Shown one piece after another: positions 16,034-24,400 of a stretch of 38,039 nt of DNA (within the stretch, counting starts at the first letter, position 1; every line of letters starts with the position of its first letter). The translations under genes and the position numbers were made by a program. The DNA is taken from contig NZ_WWEO01000030.1 in NCBI RefSeq assembly GCF_009928685.1, positions 1-38,039 on the forward strand, written 5' to 3'. Under the pieces are notes generated by a model that saw only the letters and a program-made list of their open reading frames with translations, made no database searches and was not told where the DNA came from. This stretch comes from Mucilaginibacter agri. Its GTDB lineage: Bacteria > Bacteroidota > Bacteroidia > Sphingobacteriales > Sphingobacteriaceae.

Positions 16034-16052
16034 GATAAACCTTATCAAATCT

Positions 16053-18041
16053 ATGATACCTCCACGATACCTGACTAAGTCACGTTTTAAACTTGGTTTA
16101 GAATGCCCGACAAAGCTTTACTATACTAAGAAAGAACAATACGTAGACAAAAAGCTCGATGACGATTTTTTAGCGGCTTTAGCCAAAGGTGGTTTTCAGG
16201 TAGGAGAGCTGGCAAAATGTTACTTCCCTGGGGGGGTTAACATTGATGAATTGGATTATGAAATTGCCTTGGCGAAGACGAACGAGCTTCTTAGAAAAGA
16301 TAGTGTCATCATTTATGAAGCTGCCTTTCGGTACGGCAATCTGTTTATACGCGCAGATGTCATTGTCAAAAAAGGAAATGCTATTAGTCTTTATGAGGTA
16401 AAAGCGAAATCTGCTGACTCTGTAGACGAGCAATTAACAACGAAAGCAGGTTTACCTAACGCTACCTGGAAACCTTACTTATGTGATATTGCCTTTCAGC
16501 GATATGTTGTACAAAATTCACTTCCCGGCCATAATATTTCCGCATTTTTAATGGTCGCAGATAAAAGTTCCTTAGCATCCATTGATGGACTAAACCAACG
16601 TTTTTTTTTAACTCAAGACCCATTAGGTAGAGCAAAAATTAATATTATAGGCGACGTAAGTCCAATAGCCTTGGGGCGTAAAATTCTTTGCGCAATCTAT
16701 GTCGGCGATATCATAGACCGAATTTTTGCCGAAGAGGTATTCGATACTTATCTAAACCTTTCATTTGAAGGACTCATAACACTCTTTGCAGATAAATACG
16801 AAAAAGATGAGCTTATCCAGGGAGACTTAAAAGCCTATTGTAGAGATTGCGAATTCAGGGCATCTTCAGAAGATGAATCAAATGGATTTCTCAGCGGCTT
16901 TAAAGAATGCTGGACAAGAGTTTATGGACTTACACCTGAGGATTTTCAAAAGCCGTCAGTCCTTGATATATGGAATTGTCGTAGCAAAGATAGTTTTATA
17001 AAGGAAAGGCGTTTATTTCAGGCAGAGATTCAGCCACAAGACCTTCAACCAAAAACGACAAGAAATTCCAAGGTCGTGGAGGCAGGGCTCAGTAATATGG
17101 ATCGACAGATTATGCAAATAACAAAGTCTAAAGACAACGACAATACTATTTATTGTGACGTTGAAGGCTTAAGTGAGATTTTTCGAACGTTTAAATATCC
17201 ATTGCACTTCATAGATTTTGAAACTACTGCAGTTGCTATTCCATTCAACATGGAGAGACGCCCCTATGAGCAGATTGCTTTTCAATTTTCTCATCACATC
17301 ATTTACGAAGATGGAACAATCGAGCATAAGGGGCAATGGATTGATACGGAACAGGGCCGTTTTCCAAATTTTCAATTTGTTCGTGAATTGAAAAATGAAC
17401 TAGGTGAGGACGATGGTACTATTTTTCGATATTCTGCTCACGAAAATTCGATTTTGAACGCCATATTTCGCCAACTTTGTGAATCTCAAGAGCCGGACCG
17501 ACGGGAATTATGTGATTGGATAAAAACGATTACAAAATCATCACAAAGTACAGCCGAATCCTGGATTGGCGATCGTAACATGATCGACCTGTGCGAACTT
17601 GTTAAAAAGTATTATTACGCTCCAGAAACAAATGGCTCAAATTCTATAAAAGCAGTCTTGCCAGCAGTAATAAATAACAGTTCTTTTTTAAAGGGAAAAT
17701 ATAGTCAGCCTATTTATGGAACGCAAGTAAAAAGCTTGAATTTTAACGACCATATATGGATTAAATTCAATGATGATGGAACAATCATTAATCCTTATTA
17801 TCTTCTAAATCCAGTGTTCGAAGGCGTCGATTCAGAATTGTTGGACGGCTATTTGACCTCCGAAGAGGGAGAAATTAGAGATGGTGGCGCAGCAATGGTC
17901 GCTTATGCACAAATGCAATTTACGCAGATGGAGATCGCTGAAAGAGAATTTATAAGAAACGCATTACTAAAATATTGTGAACTAGATACTCTTGCCATGG
18001 TGATGATATGGGAAGAGTGGAATAAAAAAATTAATATATGA
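16053..18041 (+). CDS. DUF2779 protein: Cas4/RecB-like nuclease plus DEDD exonuclease
   Basis: This 662-aa protein has two nuclease-like halves. Residues about 1-290 match a Cas4/RecB-type PD-(D/E)XK fold: C19 in LECPTKLYY, E89, D102 in IRADVIV, and E115-x-K117 in LYEVKAK. C263, C266 and C286 could join C19 in an iron-sulphur cluster, as in Cas4. Residues about 380-662 are the DUF2779 domain with RNase H-like exonuclease motifs: D388-x-E390 (FIDFETT), RYSAHENSILNAI, and Y641-x3-D645 (YCELDT). The stop overlaps the start of the dNTP hydrolase gene in ATGA, so the two proteins are made together. Combined DNA-degrading and dNTP-removing defence is inferred. Confidence 0.85.
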   Translation: MIPPRYLTKSRFKLGLECPTKLYYTKKEQYVDKKLDDDFLAALAKGGFQVGELAKCYFPGGVNIDELDYEIALAKTNELLRKDSVIIYEAAFRYGNLFIRADVIVKKGNAISLYEVKAKSADSVDEQLTTKAGLPNATWKPYLCDIAFQRYVVQNSLPGHNISAFLMVADKSSLASIDGLNQRFFLTQDPLGRAKINIIGDVSPIALGRKILCAIYVGDIIDRIFAEEVFDTYLNLSFEGLITLFADKYEKDELIQGDLKAYCRDCEFRASSEDESNGFLSGFKECWTRVYGLTPEDFQKPSVLDIWNCRSKDSFIKERRLFQAEIQPQDLQPKTTRNSKVVEAGLSNMDRQIMQITKSKDNDNTIYCDVEGLSEIFRTFKYPLHFIDFETTAVAIPFNMERRPYEQIAFQFSHHIIYEDGTIEHKGQWIDTEQGRFPNFQFVRELKNELGEDDGTIFRYSAHENSILNAIFRQLCESQEPDRRELCDWIKTITKSSQSTAESWIGDRNMIDLCELVKKYYYAPETNGSNSIKAVLPAVINNSSFLKGKYSQPIYGTQVKSLNFNDHIWIKFNDDGTIINPYYLLNPVFEGVDSELLDGYLTSEEGEIRDGGAAMVAYAQMQFTQMEIAEREFIRNALLKYCELDTLAMVMIWEEWNKKINI

Positions 18042-19399
18042 ATTGGAAAGACCTCCTGTGTAAAGAAAGATTTAACAAAAACTATATCGACCCAAGTTAT
18101 GACCCGAGATCTCCTTACCAAAGGGATATAGATCGCATCCTATTTTCCTCCCCATTTAGAAGAATGCAGGATAAAACGCAGGTTTTTCCGATCCCCAAAA
18201 GTGATTTCATCCACAACAGGCTAACTCATAGCATTGAAGTGTCTTCGGTTGGCCGCTCGTTAGGCTTATTGGCAGGGCAATTTGTTTTAGAGACTAAAGA
18301 ACCCACTTTAGTTCGCACCGAGTTAAGTTCCAGGGAGGGCTTTGTACTTGATGATTTTGCTAACATTGTTGCAGCTGCCTGTCTTGCTCATGATATAGGA
18401 AATCCGCCGTTTGGGCATTCAGGTGAAAAAGCAATTGGTGCGTTCTTTAAAAACGAGGGAAAAGAATACACCACCGCTTTAATAGATGAAGAAGGTAAAG
18501 ATTTGAAAACTTTTGAGGGAAACGCTGCCGGTTTTCGAATTCTAACGCGCACTCCTGGGTTGGAGCTTACTTACGCTTCAATAGGAGCATTTACTAAGTA
18601 TCCTTGGAGTTCAAGTTCGATTGATGACCGCTATTTAATTGAAGATAAATATGGTTTCTTCTATTCGGATAGAGAAAGTTTTGAATCAGTTGCGAATAAA
18701 TTAGGACTAAAATGCAGAGGCGCTGGTGAAAATAGAGTTTGGTGTAGGCACCCCTTATCTTTTTTGATGGAAGCTGCCGATACCATTTGTTACAGGGTTA
18801 TCGACGTTGAAGATTCAGTCAAGTTACGATTGCTAGATTACCAAACCGCCGTAAAACATCTCGAAACTATTTGTTATTTAACGCCAATTGATGAGGATCG
18901 CTTTAAGCCCGAGATGGCGGAAAAAATTAATGAAACAGAATATCTCGCTTATCTAAGAGCGAAGGCAATCTCTTCCCTAATTTATCAAGCAATTGAAGTC
19001 TGGAAAGAAAAGTATGATGATATTATGAATGGCAGCTTTAACAAAGAATTGCTAGACATATCTCCAAGTAATGCTGAATTAGAAAATATTAAACAAAATC
19101 TTATCAAACGAGCTTTTAACCATCCATTGGTTCTCAAAATTGAGCTAGCTGGCTTCGAAGTTCTAGGTGGCTTGTTGCGAGAATTCTGCGGAGCAGCTTT
19201 TGACAAATTTGAAAAAACAAAAAATAGAAAGTTGTTTGCCTTGATACCGGAGCAATTTTTGACGGCGGAAGGTAAATGGCACGCTAACAATGCAGAAAAA
19301 CTACTACAAGTTACTGATTTTGTTTCCAGAATGACAGATTCGTATGCTATTGATCTTTATAGAAGTTTGAAGGGAATTAATCTGTCTATTATTGAATAA
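18038..19399 (+). CDS. dgt: dNTP triphosphohydrolase (dGTPase-like HD domain)
   Basis: This 453-aa protein is of the Dgt/SAMHD1-like HD superfamily. Signatures seen are SPFRRMQDKTQVF (about 38-50), H64 in RLTHS, the metal-binding HD pair at H118-D119 (AHDIGNPPFGHSGE), and D248 in MEAADTICYR. These enzymes hydrolyse dGTP or other dNTPs to the nucleoside and triphosphate. The length fits bacterial dGTPases. The start codon lies inside the stop of the DUF2779 gene (ATGA overlap). dGTPases are known to protect bacteria by draining dNTPs on phage infection; in this operon the enzyme is probably a defence effector rather than housekeeping. Confidence 0.92.
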   Translation: MNWKDLLCKERFNKNYIDPSYDPRSPYQRDIDRILFSSPFRRMQDKTQVFPIPKSDFIHNRLTHSIEVSSVGRSLGLLAGQFVLETKEPTLVRTELSSREGFVLDDFANIVAAACLAHDIGNPPFGHSGEKAIGAFFKNEGKEYTTALIDEEGKDLKTFEGNAAGFRILTRTPGLELTYASIGAFTKYPWSSSSIDDRYLIEDKYGFFYSDRESFESVANKLGLKCRGAGENRVWCRHPLSFLMEAADTICYRVIDVEDSVKLRLLDYQTAVKHLETICYLTPIDEDRFKPEMAEKINETEYLAYLRAKAISSLIYQAIEVWKEKYDDIMNGSFNKELLDISPSNAELENIKQNLIKRAFNHPLVLKIELAGFEVLGGLLREFCGAAFDKFEKTKNRKLFALIPEQFLTAEGKWHANNAEKLLQVTDFVSRMTDSYAIDLYRSLKGINLSIIE

Positions 19400-19464
19400 C
19401 TGAGAAAATTTGGCTTAATAACCAACAAATTATTATTGTGTTAACTAAACAGTTTGTATTAGTC

Positions 19465-20307
19465 ATGACTAACCCTAACATCGAAAAGGACGATTATAAA
19501 ACAAGATCCAATTTCATTCGCGAATTTATCCAGCGGTCTAACCTGCAATCTTCTCAGCCGCCATCATTAAGTAATGAAATCCCTAAAATGATTGTTCAGT
19601 TCTGGGATAATTTTGATGATCTACCTGATGATGTAGGGGCATGTATAGAGACTTGGAAATCAACAAGGGAATTGGGGTTCAATCATCAAATCTTCGATAA
19701 ACAACAAGCTGGTGACTATATCCTTAAAAAATTGGACGTCCGGCATAAATTGGCTTTTGACAAATGTTATCACCCAGCTATGCAATCTGATTTTTTTAGA
19801 TTATGCTATATTTTCATCGATGGGGGATGTTATATAGATGTTGATGACAAGTACACAGGAGTACCGATTAACAAGCACTTCGACGATTGCCGTTTAAAGA
19901 TCCAGCCACTCTGCTACGACATCGCGACTAACACCATGGTGCCACCATCCATTTTTACAAAACAGGGTGCAAACAATGAACATTGGATTTTTTACTTTAA
20001 TAACAATCCGCTAATTGCTAAAAAAGGAAATATAATAGTGGGGAGTGCTTTAAACAGGGCGCTCCTTTCACTCGAAAATAATGCTGCCAACGAACTACCG
20101 GAAATTCAATCTACCACCGGGCCAGGGAATCTTACCAAGACAATTTTCGATAATATGCTCGCTAACATAACCATTGAGGACACAATGTTCATATTTCGTG
20201 ACTGGGAAAATACCGCTAAAAACGAATGGAACCTCAGTTATAGAAACGACGCTAGGAATTGGAGACACTCTAATGGACAAGTCTATTCAAGCCGAAAACA
20301 CCAATAA
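19465..20307 (+). CDS. GT32-like glycosyltransferase with DXD motif
   Basis: This 280-aa protein starts at ATG 19465; an in-frame GTG at 19438 is possible but less likely. It begins with the fold signature of OCH1/GT32-like sugar transferases (IPKMIVQFWDNFDDLPDDVG). It has the family core SDFFRLCYIFIDGGCYIDVD with DXD at about 125-127, which binds nucleotide-sugar and metal. No signal peptide or membrane anchor is seen, so it acts in the cytoplasm. It starts 65 bases after the dGTPase and leads a three-gene set with the GT25 fusion and the carbamoyltransferase. Sugar and acceptor are unknown. Confidence 0.84.
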   Translation: MTNPNIEKDDYKTRSNFIREFIQRSNLQSSQPPSLSNEIPKMIVQFWDNFDDLPDDVGACIETWKSTRELGFNHQIFDKQQAGDYILKKLDVRHKLAFDKCYHPAMQSDFFRLCYIFIDGGCYIDVDDKYTGVPINKHFDDCRLKIQPLCYDIATNTMVPPSIFTKQGANNEHWIFYFNNNPLIAKKGNIIVGSALNRALLSLENNAANELPEIQSTTGPGNLTKTIFDNMLANITIEDTMFIFRDWENTAKNEWNLSYRNDARNWRHSNGQVYSSRKHQ

Positions 20308-20313
20308 AAGTCA

Positions 20314-22485
20314 ATGAAACATCCGGCTCCTTTGTCCAAGTTATTAAATTATTTCTTTCGCACGTTTGTTAAATCTCGAAGATTTTTGCCTTCGAACAGA
20401 TGCCAGGCCTTTGGGTTTGACATGAAAAATACAATTCCGAAGATCCAGAAAATTTATGTAATCAATCTAGAAAGGCAACCATTACGGTTGAATGAAATAA
20501 AACGCGAACTAACATATGTGAGTGACTGCAATGGCGAATCGCTTTGGTCTATGTACGAGAAATATACGGCTGTCGATGCCAGAGATTTAGGCGATAAATT
20601 TTTTAAAGACAATTTGGTTGATGCAAATTATAATTTGGCCGAACAGCTGTTTGTAGAACCTCAGCCGCTAGCATTACCAAATCGGTTTGACTTGGAATCG
20701 CCTATTCAAATGAGTCGGCCAGAAATCGCGGTAGCTAAATCTCACATTGGAATTTGGCAAAAAATTTTAGAGAATGATGATGAATATGCCCTGATTCTGG
20801 AAGATGATATATGGTTTTATCCCGGCTTTTCAAATGCGCTTAATAAGGCCTGGGCCGATGTCCAAAGCACTTTGAATGGCAGTTTTGATATTTTATATTT
20901 ATCCTACGAAGAGGTGAAAAATGGTGCCCCAAAAACTTTTATATCAAGTAATTTATTTCGTCCGGTACGAGGTCTTTGGAATTTATCCGGCTATGTTTTA
21001 TCCCGCAATGGAGCTTCCAAACTACTTCAACTACTTCCTTGCCGTGGTCCTGTAGACTTATGGATTAATCATCAATTCGATAAAATTGATGTAGTTGCGC
21101 TAAAGAAATCAGTTATAAGGCAGCGCCTGGATATAAGCTCTACCAATTCCTATTCGATACTTCCAGCGCTAACCAAAATCGGTGCTATCAATAGCGAAGG
21201 CCCTGCATTGTTCCAAATCAGACCACAAGTACATCCAGTTTTTGTATTCGGCAATCAAAATACGGGACTTACATCTGTTGCCATGGCTTTATCGATGCTC
21301 GGCTATAGATGTTGTAATGACCTAAAATCCTTACCTAAGACCGAATTAGATAAGTTGTTGATGGGTCGAGCCGACCGAATATTTAATGCTTATGTCAACA
21401 TTGGTTCTTTAGCTACGCAGGTTCAGTTATTACAAACGCTATTCTCTAACGCTCGGTTCATTTTTACCGATCTTAAAAATCAGCATTCTTTTTTAGAAAA
21501 CGTTGCAAGCCTAAACTATGCCGTGATTAGAAATGACGTATCTAACAAATGGAAAATACTTTGCGAGCATTTGTGCTGTGCACCACCAGTTTGTGCTTTT
21601 CCAGAGTTGAATGATGTCGGCCAAAGATCACTGATAGAAAATACAATTTCCAACACTGGTAAAAAAATCCTATCGTCCAAACGTGACGCTTCACCTTGGA
21701 TAGTTGACTCTGCGACATCATGGCAAGGCATTCACTGTATGCCAAGCTTATTTGATGCTTCGTCGACACAAATAACTCCAGTCAAGATTATTGAAAATTT
21801 CGAGTCTATTGTTGGAAGTAATTGGATTTTAAGAGAGGATACTTTTACAGATAACCTAGCATTGTTCCGTCCCGATAACATATACTTACAACACGAAAAC
21901 GGTGTTACTCTTGATGTAAAATTAGATTCCCTGGGGGTACGTGATTACAGCGCGGCTGCAATAACAAGTCAGGAGCAATTTCTATATGGAAGATTTGAGG
22001 CCATGATCAAAGCTTCAAACACCCCAGGAGTAGTGACAGGATTTTTTCTACACAGAAATTCTCCAAGACAGGAAATCGACATAGAAATCGCCGGAAACCG
22101 GCCCAATGTGCTTATTGTAAACGTTTTTTTTAATCCTGGTGGACCGGGAGCCAAATTTGATTATGGCTACCGAGGCACTCCTACATACATTGATCTTGAA
22201 TTCGATGCATCGGACTCGTTCCACCAATATGTGATTGAATGGCGATCAAATGAAATTTGCTGGTTTGTCGATAAAAAACTAGTACACAGAAGAGTAGAAT
22301 GGCAGCCAACGCCAATTCCGCATCTGCCAATGTCTTTGCATACAAACATTTGGCCGTGCCGTTCTAAAGAGTTTGCCGGGATTCTTGACAATAGGCAACT
22401 TCCTGCTAAAACGCTTATTAATTCTATAAATATCGACGCAGTACAAGTCAAAACCGTTACCTATCATGAACATACTTGCTTATAA
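20314..22485 (+). CDS. GT25 / sulfotransferase-like / GH16 fusion protein
   Basis: This 723-aa protein contains three apparent enzyme domains. Residues about 45-285 are GT25 (LPS-type) glycosyltransferase: IQKIYVINLERQPLRLNEIK, SHIGIWQKILENDDEYALIL, and LEDD at 162-165. Residues about 308-475 start with VFVFGNQNTGLTSVAMALSM, which resembles the PAPS-binding P-loop of sulfotransferases (GxPRTGTTSL), though the usual R is absent. Residues about 495-715 are a GH16 beta-glucanase/transglycosylase domain with the catalytic EIDIE box (E587, D589, E591). ATG 20314 is used; ATG 20422 would start just before the GT25 domain. The last 20 bases overlap the next gene. No signal peptide is seen, which is odd for a GH16 enzyme. 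Confidence 0.78.
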   Translation: MKHPAPLSKLLNYFFRTFVKSRRFLPSNRCQAFGFDMKNTIPKIQKIYVINLERQPLRLNEIKRELTYVSDCNGESLWSMYEKYTAVDARDLGDKFFKDNLVDANYNLAEQLFVEPQPLALPNRFDLESPIQMSRPEIAVAKSHIGIWQKILENDDEYALILEDDIWFYPGFSNALNKAWADVQSTLNGSFDILYLSYEEVKNGAPKTFISSNLFRPVRGLWNLSGYVLSRNGASKLLQLLPCRGPVDLWINHQFDKIDVVALKKSVIRQRLDISSTNSYSILPALTKIGAINSEGPALFQIRPQVHPVFVFGNQNTGLTSVAMALSMLGYRCCNDLKSLPKTELDKLLMGRADRIFNAYVNIGSLATQVQLLQTLFSNARFIFTDLKNQHSFLENVASLNYAVIRNDVSNKWKILCEHLCCAPPVCAFPELNDVGQRSLIENTISNTGKKILSSKRDASPWIVDSATSWQGIHCMPSLFDASSTQITPVKIIENFESIVGSNWILREDTFTDNLALFRPDNIYLQHENGVTLDVKLDSLGVRDYSAAAITSQEQFLYGRFEAMIKASNTPGVVTGFFLHRNSPRQEIDIEIAGNRPNVLIVNVFFNPGGPGAKFDYGYRGTPTYIDLEFDASDSFHQYVIEWRSNEICWFVDKKLVHRRVEWQPTPIPHLPMSLHTNIWPCRSKEFAGILDNRQLPAKTLINSINIDAVQVKTVTYHEHTCL

Positions 22486-24067
22486 TCCCGGCCATGATGG
22501 CGGGGTTGCTTTTTTAAAAGATGGACATTTATTATTTTCTATTGAGGCTGAAAAAAATTCAAATTACAGATACTCTCCGGTATCTACTCATGACGTATTC
22601 CGAATACTCGGTGAATTAGAAGAAGCGCCTGACGTAATTTGTGCAGGGGGTTGGTGGCCGCGCGATAATTTTGAGTATCTGCATGGATGTAATATTCATG
22701 TTGGTTATCGTGGTACCACTAAAACTGACATTATAGCGGACCAAAGAAAGTTTCTGGGAAAGAATATTGACTATTTCTCTTCTTCGCATGAGCGATCACA
22801 TTTACTTTGTGCTTATGGCATGTCAGGTTTGGAAAAGGGAACTCCCTGCTATGCGCTAATTTGGGAGGGTAATATTGGGGCCTTTTATGAAATTGATGGG
22901 AATTTAAATGTGACCTTATTAGGAGATGTTTTAAACCAAGTCGGGAATCGGTATGCGCAATTATACGGTTTAGCTGATCCCTCTTTTCCCAAAGATAGTC
23001 CATACTTTCGTTTTGAAGATGCGGGAAAGCTTATGGCTTTGGCCTCTTTTTCAAAACGCAATCCTCCTTCAGCAGAAGATACAAAATTGATCGATTTACT
23101 ACTGCGTGGTTCGTATCAGGAATTGAGTGCTTATCCCTTGCTTAAGAATTCAAAATATTATAATATTGGTGTGACCAATGAAGAGTTCTGTAACCTTGCA
23201 GGAATTTACAGTGACAGAATATTTGATATTTTTTTTCAGTTTGCAACAATAACTTTGACTAAACGTTTGCCACTCATCATCGCTGGCGGATGTGGTTTGA
23301 ATTGCGATTGGAATACAAAATGGAAACAGTCGGGTCTATTTTCTGAAATATTTGTACCGCCCGTCGCCAACGATTCTGGTTCAGCCATAGGCACCGCCGT
23401 TGACGCCCAGTTTCACTATACGGGTAATCCAAAGATAAGCTGGGATGTTTACTCAGGACTGAACTTTGACGAAACAAAATCATTCGATATAAGCCAATAC
23501 GATATCTATGAACCGGATAATGAATTAGTTTCTGACTTGCTAGCCGCAAATAATATTTTAGCTTGGGTTAATGGCAAATATGAGATAGGCCCAAGAGCAT
23601 TAGGCAATCGTTCCATTATCGCTGCCCCATTTACCGAAAATATCAGAACCCGTTTAAATATAATTAAGCAACGCGAACAATTTCGGCCGATTGCACCAGT
23701 ATGTTTAGAAGAAGATGCGATTCAATGGTTTGGTTGCCATCATCCGAGTCCCCACATGCTTTTTACCTACACCGTAAACACTGATGCCCTTGCGGCGGTA
23801 ACTCATGTAAACAAAACTGCCCGAATTCAAACAGTATCATCCACCTCTAACAATCGGTTATATGATTTACTGCTCGCATTTAAAAGAAAAACGGGCTATG
23901 GTGTATTATGCAATACCTCGCTAAATTTTAATGGAAGAGGTTTTATAAATAATATCCGTGATTTATCGATATATGCCATTGAGCATAAGCTTGACGGATT
24001 TATAATTGAAGGCAAATGCTATTTAATAAGATCATCGCCTTACTATCAACAATACTTAAATCGTTAA
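22466..24067 (+). CDS. Carbamoyltransferase, NodU/TobZ family
   Basis: This 533-aa protein is full length for the family. The N-terminal Kae1-like domain has the start MNILAYNPGHDGGVAFL with H10/D11 and a metal-binding H108-x3-H112 (SSSHERSHLL), then GGCGLNCDWNTK (274-285). The C-terminal Carbam_trans_C domain has the hallmark GPRALGNRSI (375-384). These enzymes make carbamoyl-adenylate from carbamoyl phosphate and ATP and place the carbamoyl group on a hydroxyl of a sugar or natural product. The start lies inside the end of the GT25 fusion, so the proteins are coupled; the acceptor is probably the sugar product of those transferases. Confidence 0.92.
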   Translation: MNILAYNPGHDGGVAFLKDGHLLFSIEAEKNSNYRYSPVSTHDVFRILGELEEAPDVICAGGWWPRDNFEYLHGCNIHVGYRGTTKTDIIADQRKFLGKNIDYFSSSHERSHLLCAYGMSGLEKGTPCYALIWEGNIGAFYEIDGNLNVTLLGDVLNQVGNRYAQLYGLADPSFPKDSPYFRFEDAGKLMALASFSKRNPPSAEDTKLIDLLLRGSYQELSAYPLLKNSKYYNIGVTNEEFCNLAGIYSDRIFDIFFQFATITLTKRLPLIIAGGCGLNCDWNTKWKQSGLFSEIFVPPVANDSGSAIGTAVDAQFHYTGNPKISWDVYSGLNFDETKSFDISQYDIYEPDNELVSDLLAANNILAWVNGKYEIGPRALGNRSIIAAPFTENIRTRLNIIKQREQFRPIAPVCLEEDAIQWFGCHHPSPHMLFTYTVNTDALAAVTHVNKTARIQTVSSTSNNRLYDLLLAFKRKTGYGVLCNTSLNFNGRGFINNIRDLSIYAIEHKLDGFIIEGKCYLIRSSPYYQQYLNR

Positions 24068-24159
24068 CGAGCTCTATCAGCACAATTATTAATCGGGATA
24101 AGCAGCAAAATCAATACGGCTAAAATTACCAGTGTTTTCAGTAATTTGTTGTTACTCAT
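24064..24159 (-). CDS. Possible 31-aa single-span membrane peptide
   Basis: ATG 24159 opens a 31-codon reading frame with a basic start (MSNNKLLK), a strongly hydrophobic stretch of about 15 residues (TLVILAVLILLLIPI) and a short polar tail with one Cys. It is convergent with the carbamoyltransferase, overlapping its stop codon. The shape is that of a small membrane protein, but no clear promoter or ribosome site is seen. The remainder of the 333-base gap to 24400 holds only the promoter of the next gene. Confidence 0.33.
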   Translation of the reverse strand: MSNNKLLKTLVILAVLILLLIPINNCADRAR

Positions 24160-24350
24160 TCGGCGTTGTAATATTTAGGATAGATAAACCCAATGGTGAT
24201 GGGAGCAAGTTCAAGGCCAAAAAGGTCGGTAAAAGCCTAAGGTTAATTGCGTGCTTTGCAATAATAGTTTCCCGAAAATCGGGCCTTGGGCTAATAAAAT
24301 TTCTTTGGGATTTTACTAAAATTAACGTAAACCTATTGGGCGTTCTGATT

Positions 24351-24381
24351 TTGACTTGCACATCCGTTTTAGGTACATTTG
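24351..24381 (+). promoter_or_regulatory. Promoter for the NACHT nuclease gene
   Basis: TTTG at 24351-24354, a 19-base spacer and TACATTTG at 24374-24381 match the Bacteroidota consensus in full. The predicted leader to ATG 24401 is about 12 bases. This gives the STAND gene its own transcript, separate from the carbamoyltransferase cluster. Confidence 0.65.
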
Positions 24382-24400
24382 ATAAATACCCTTTTCACTA

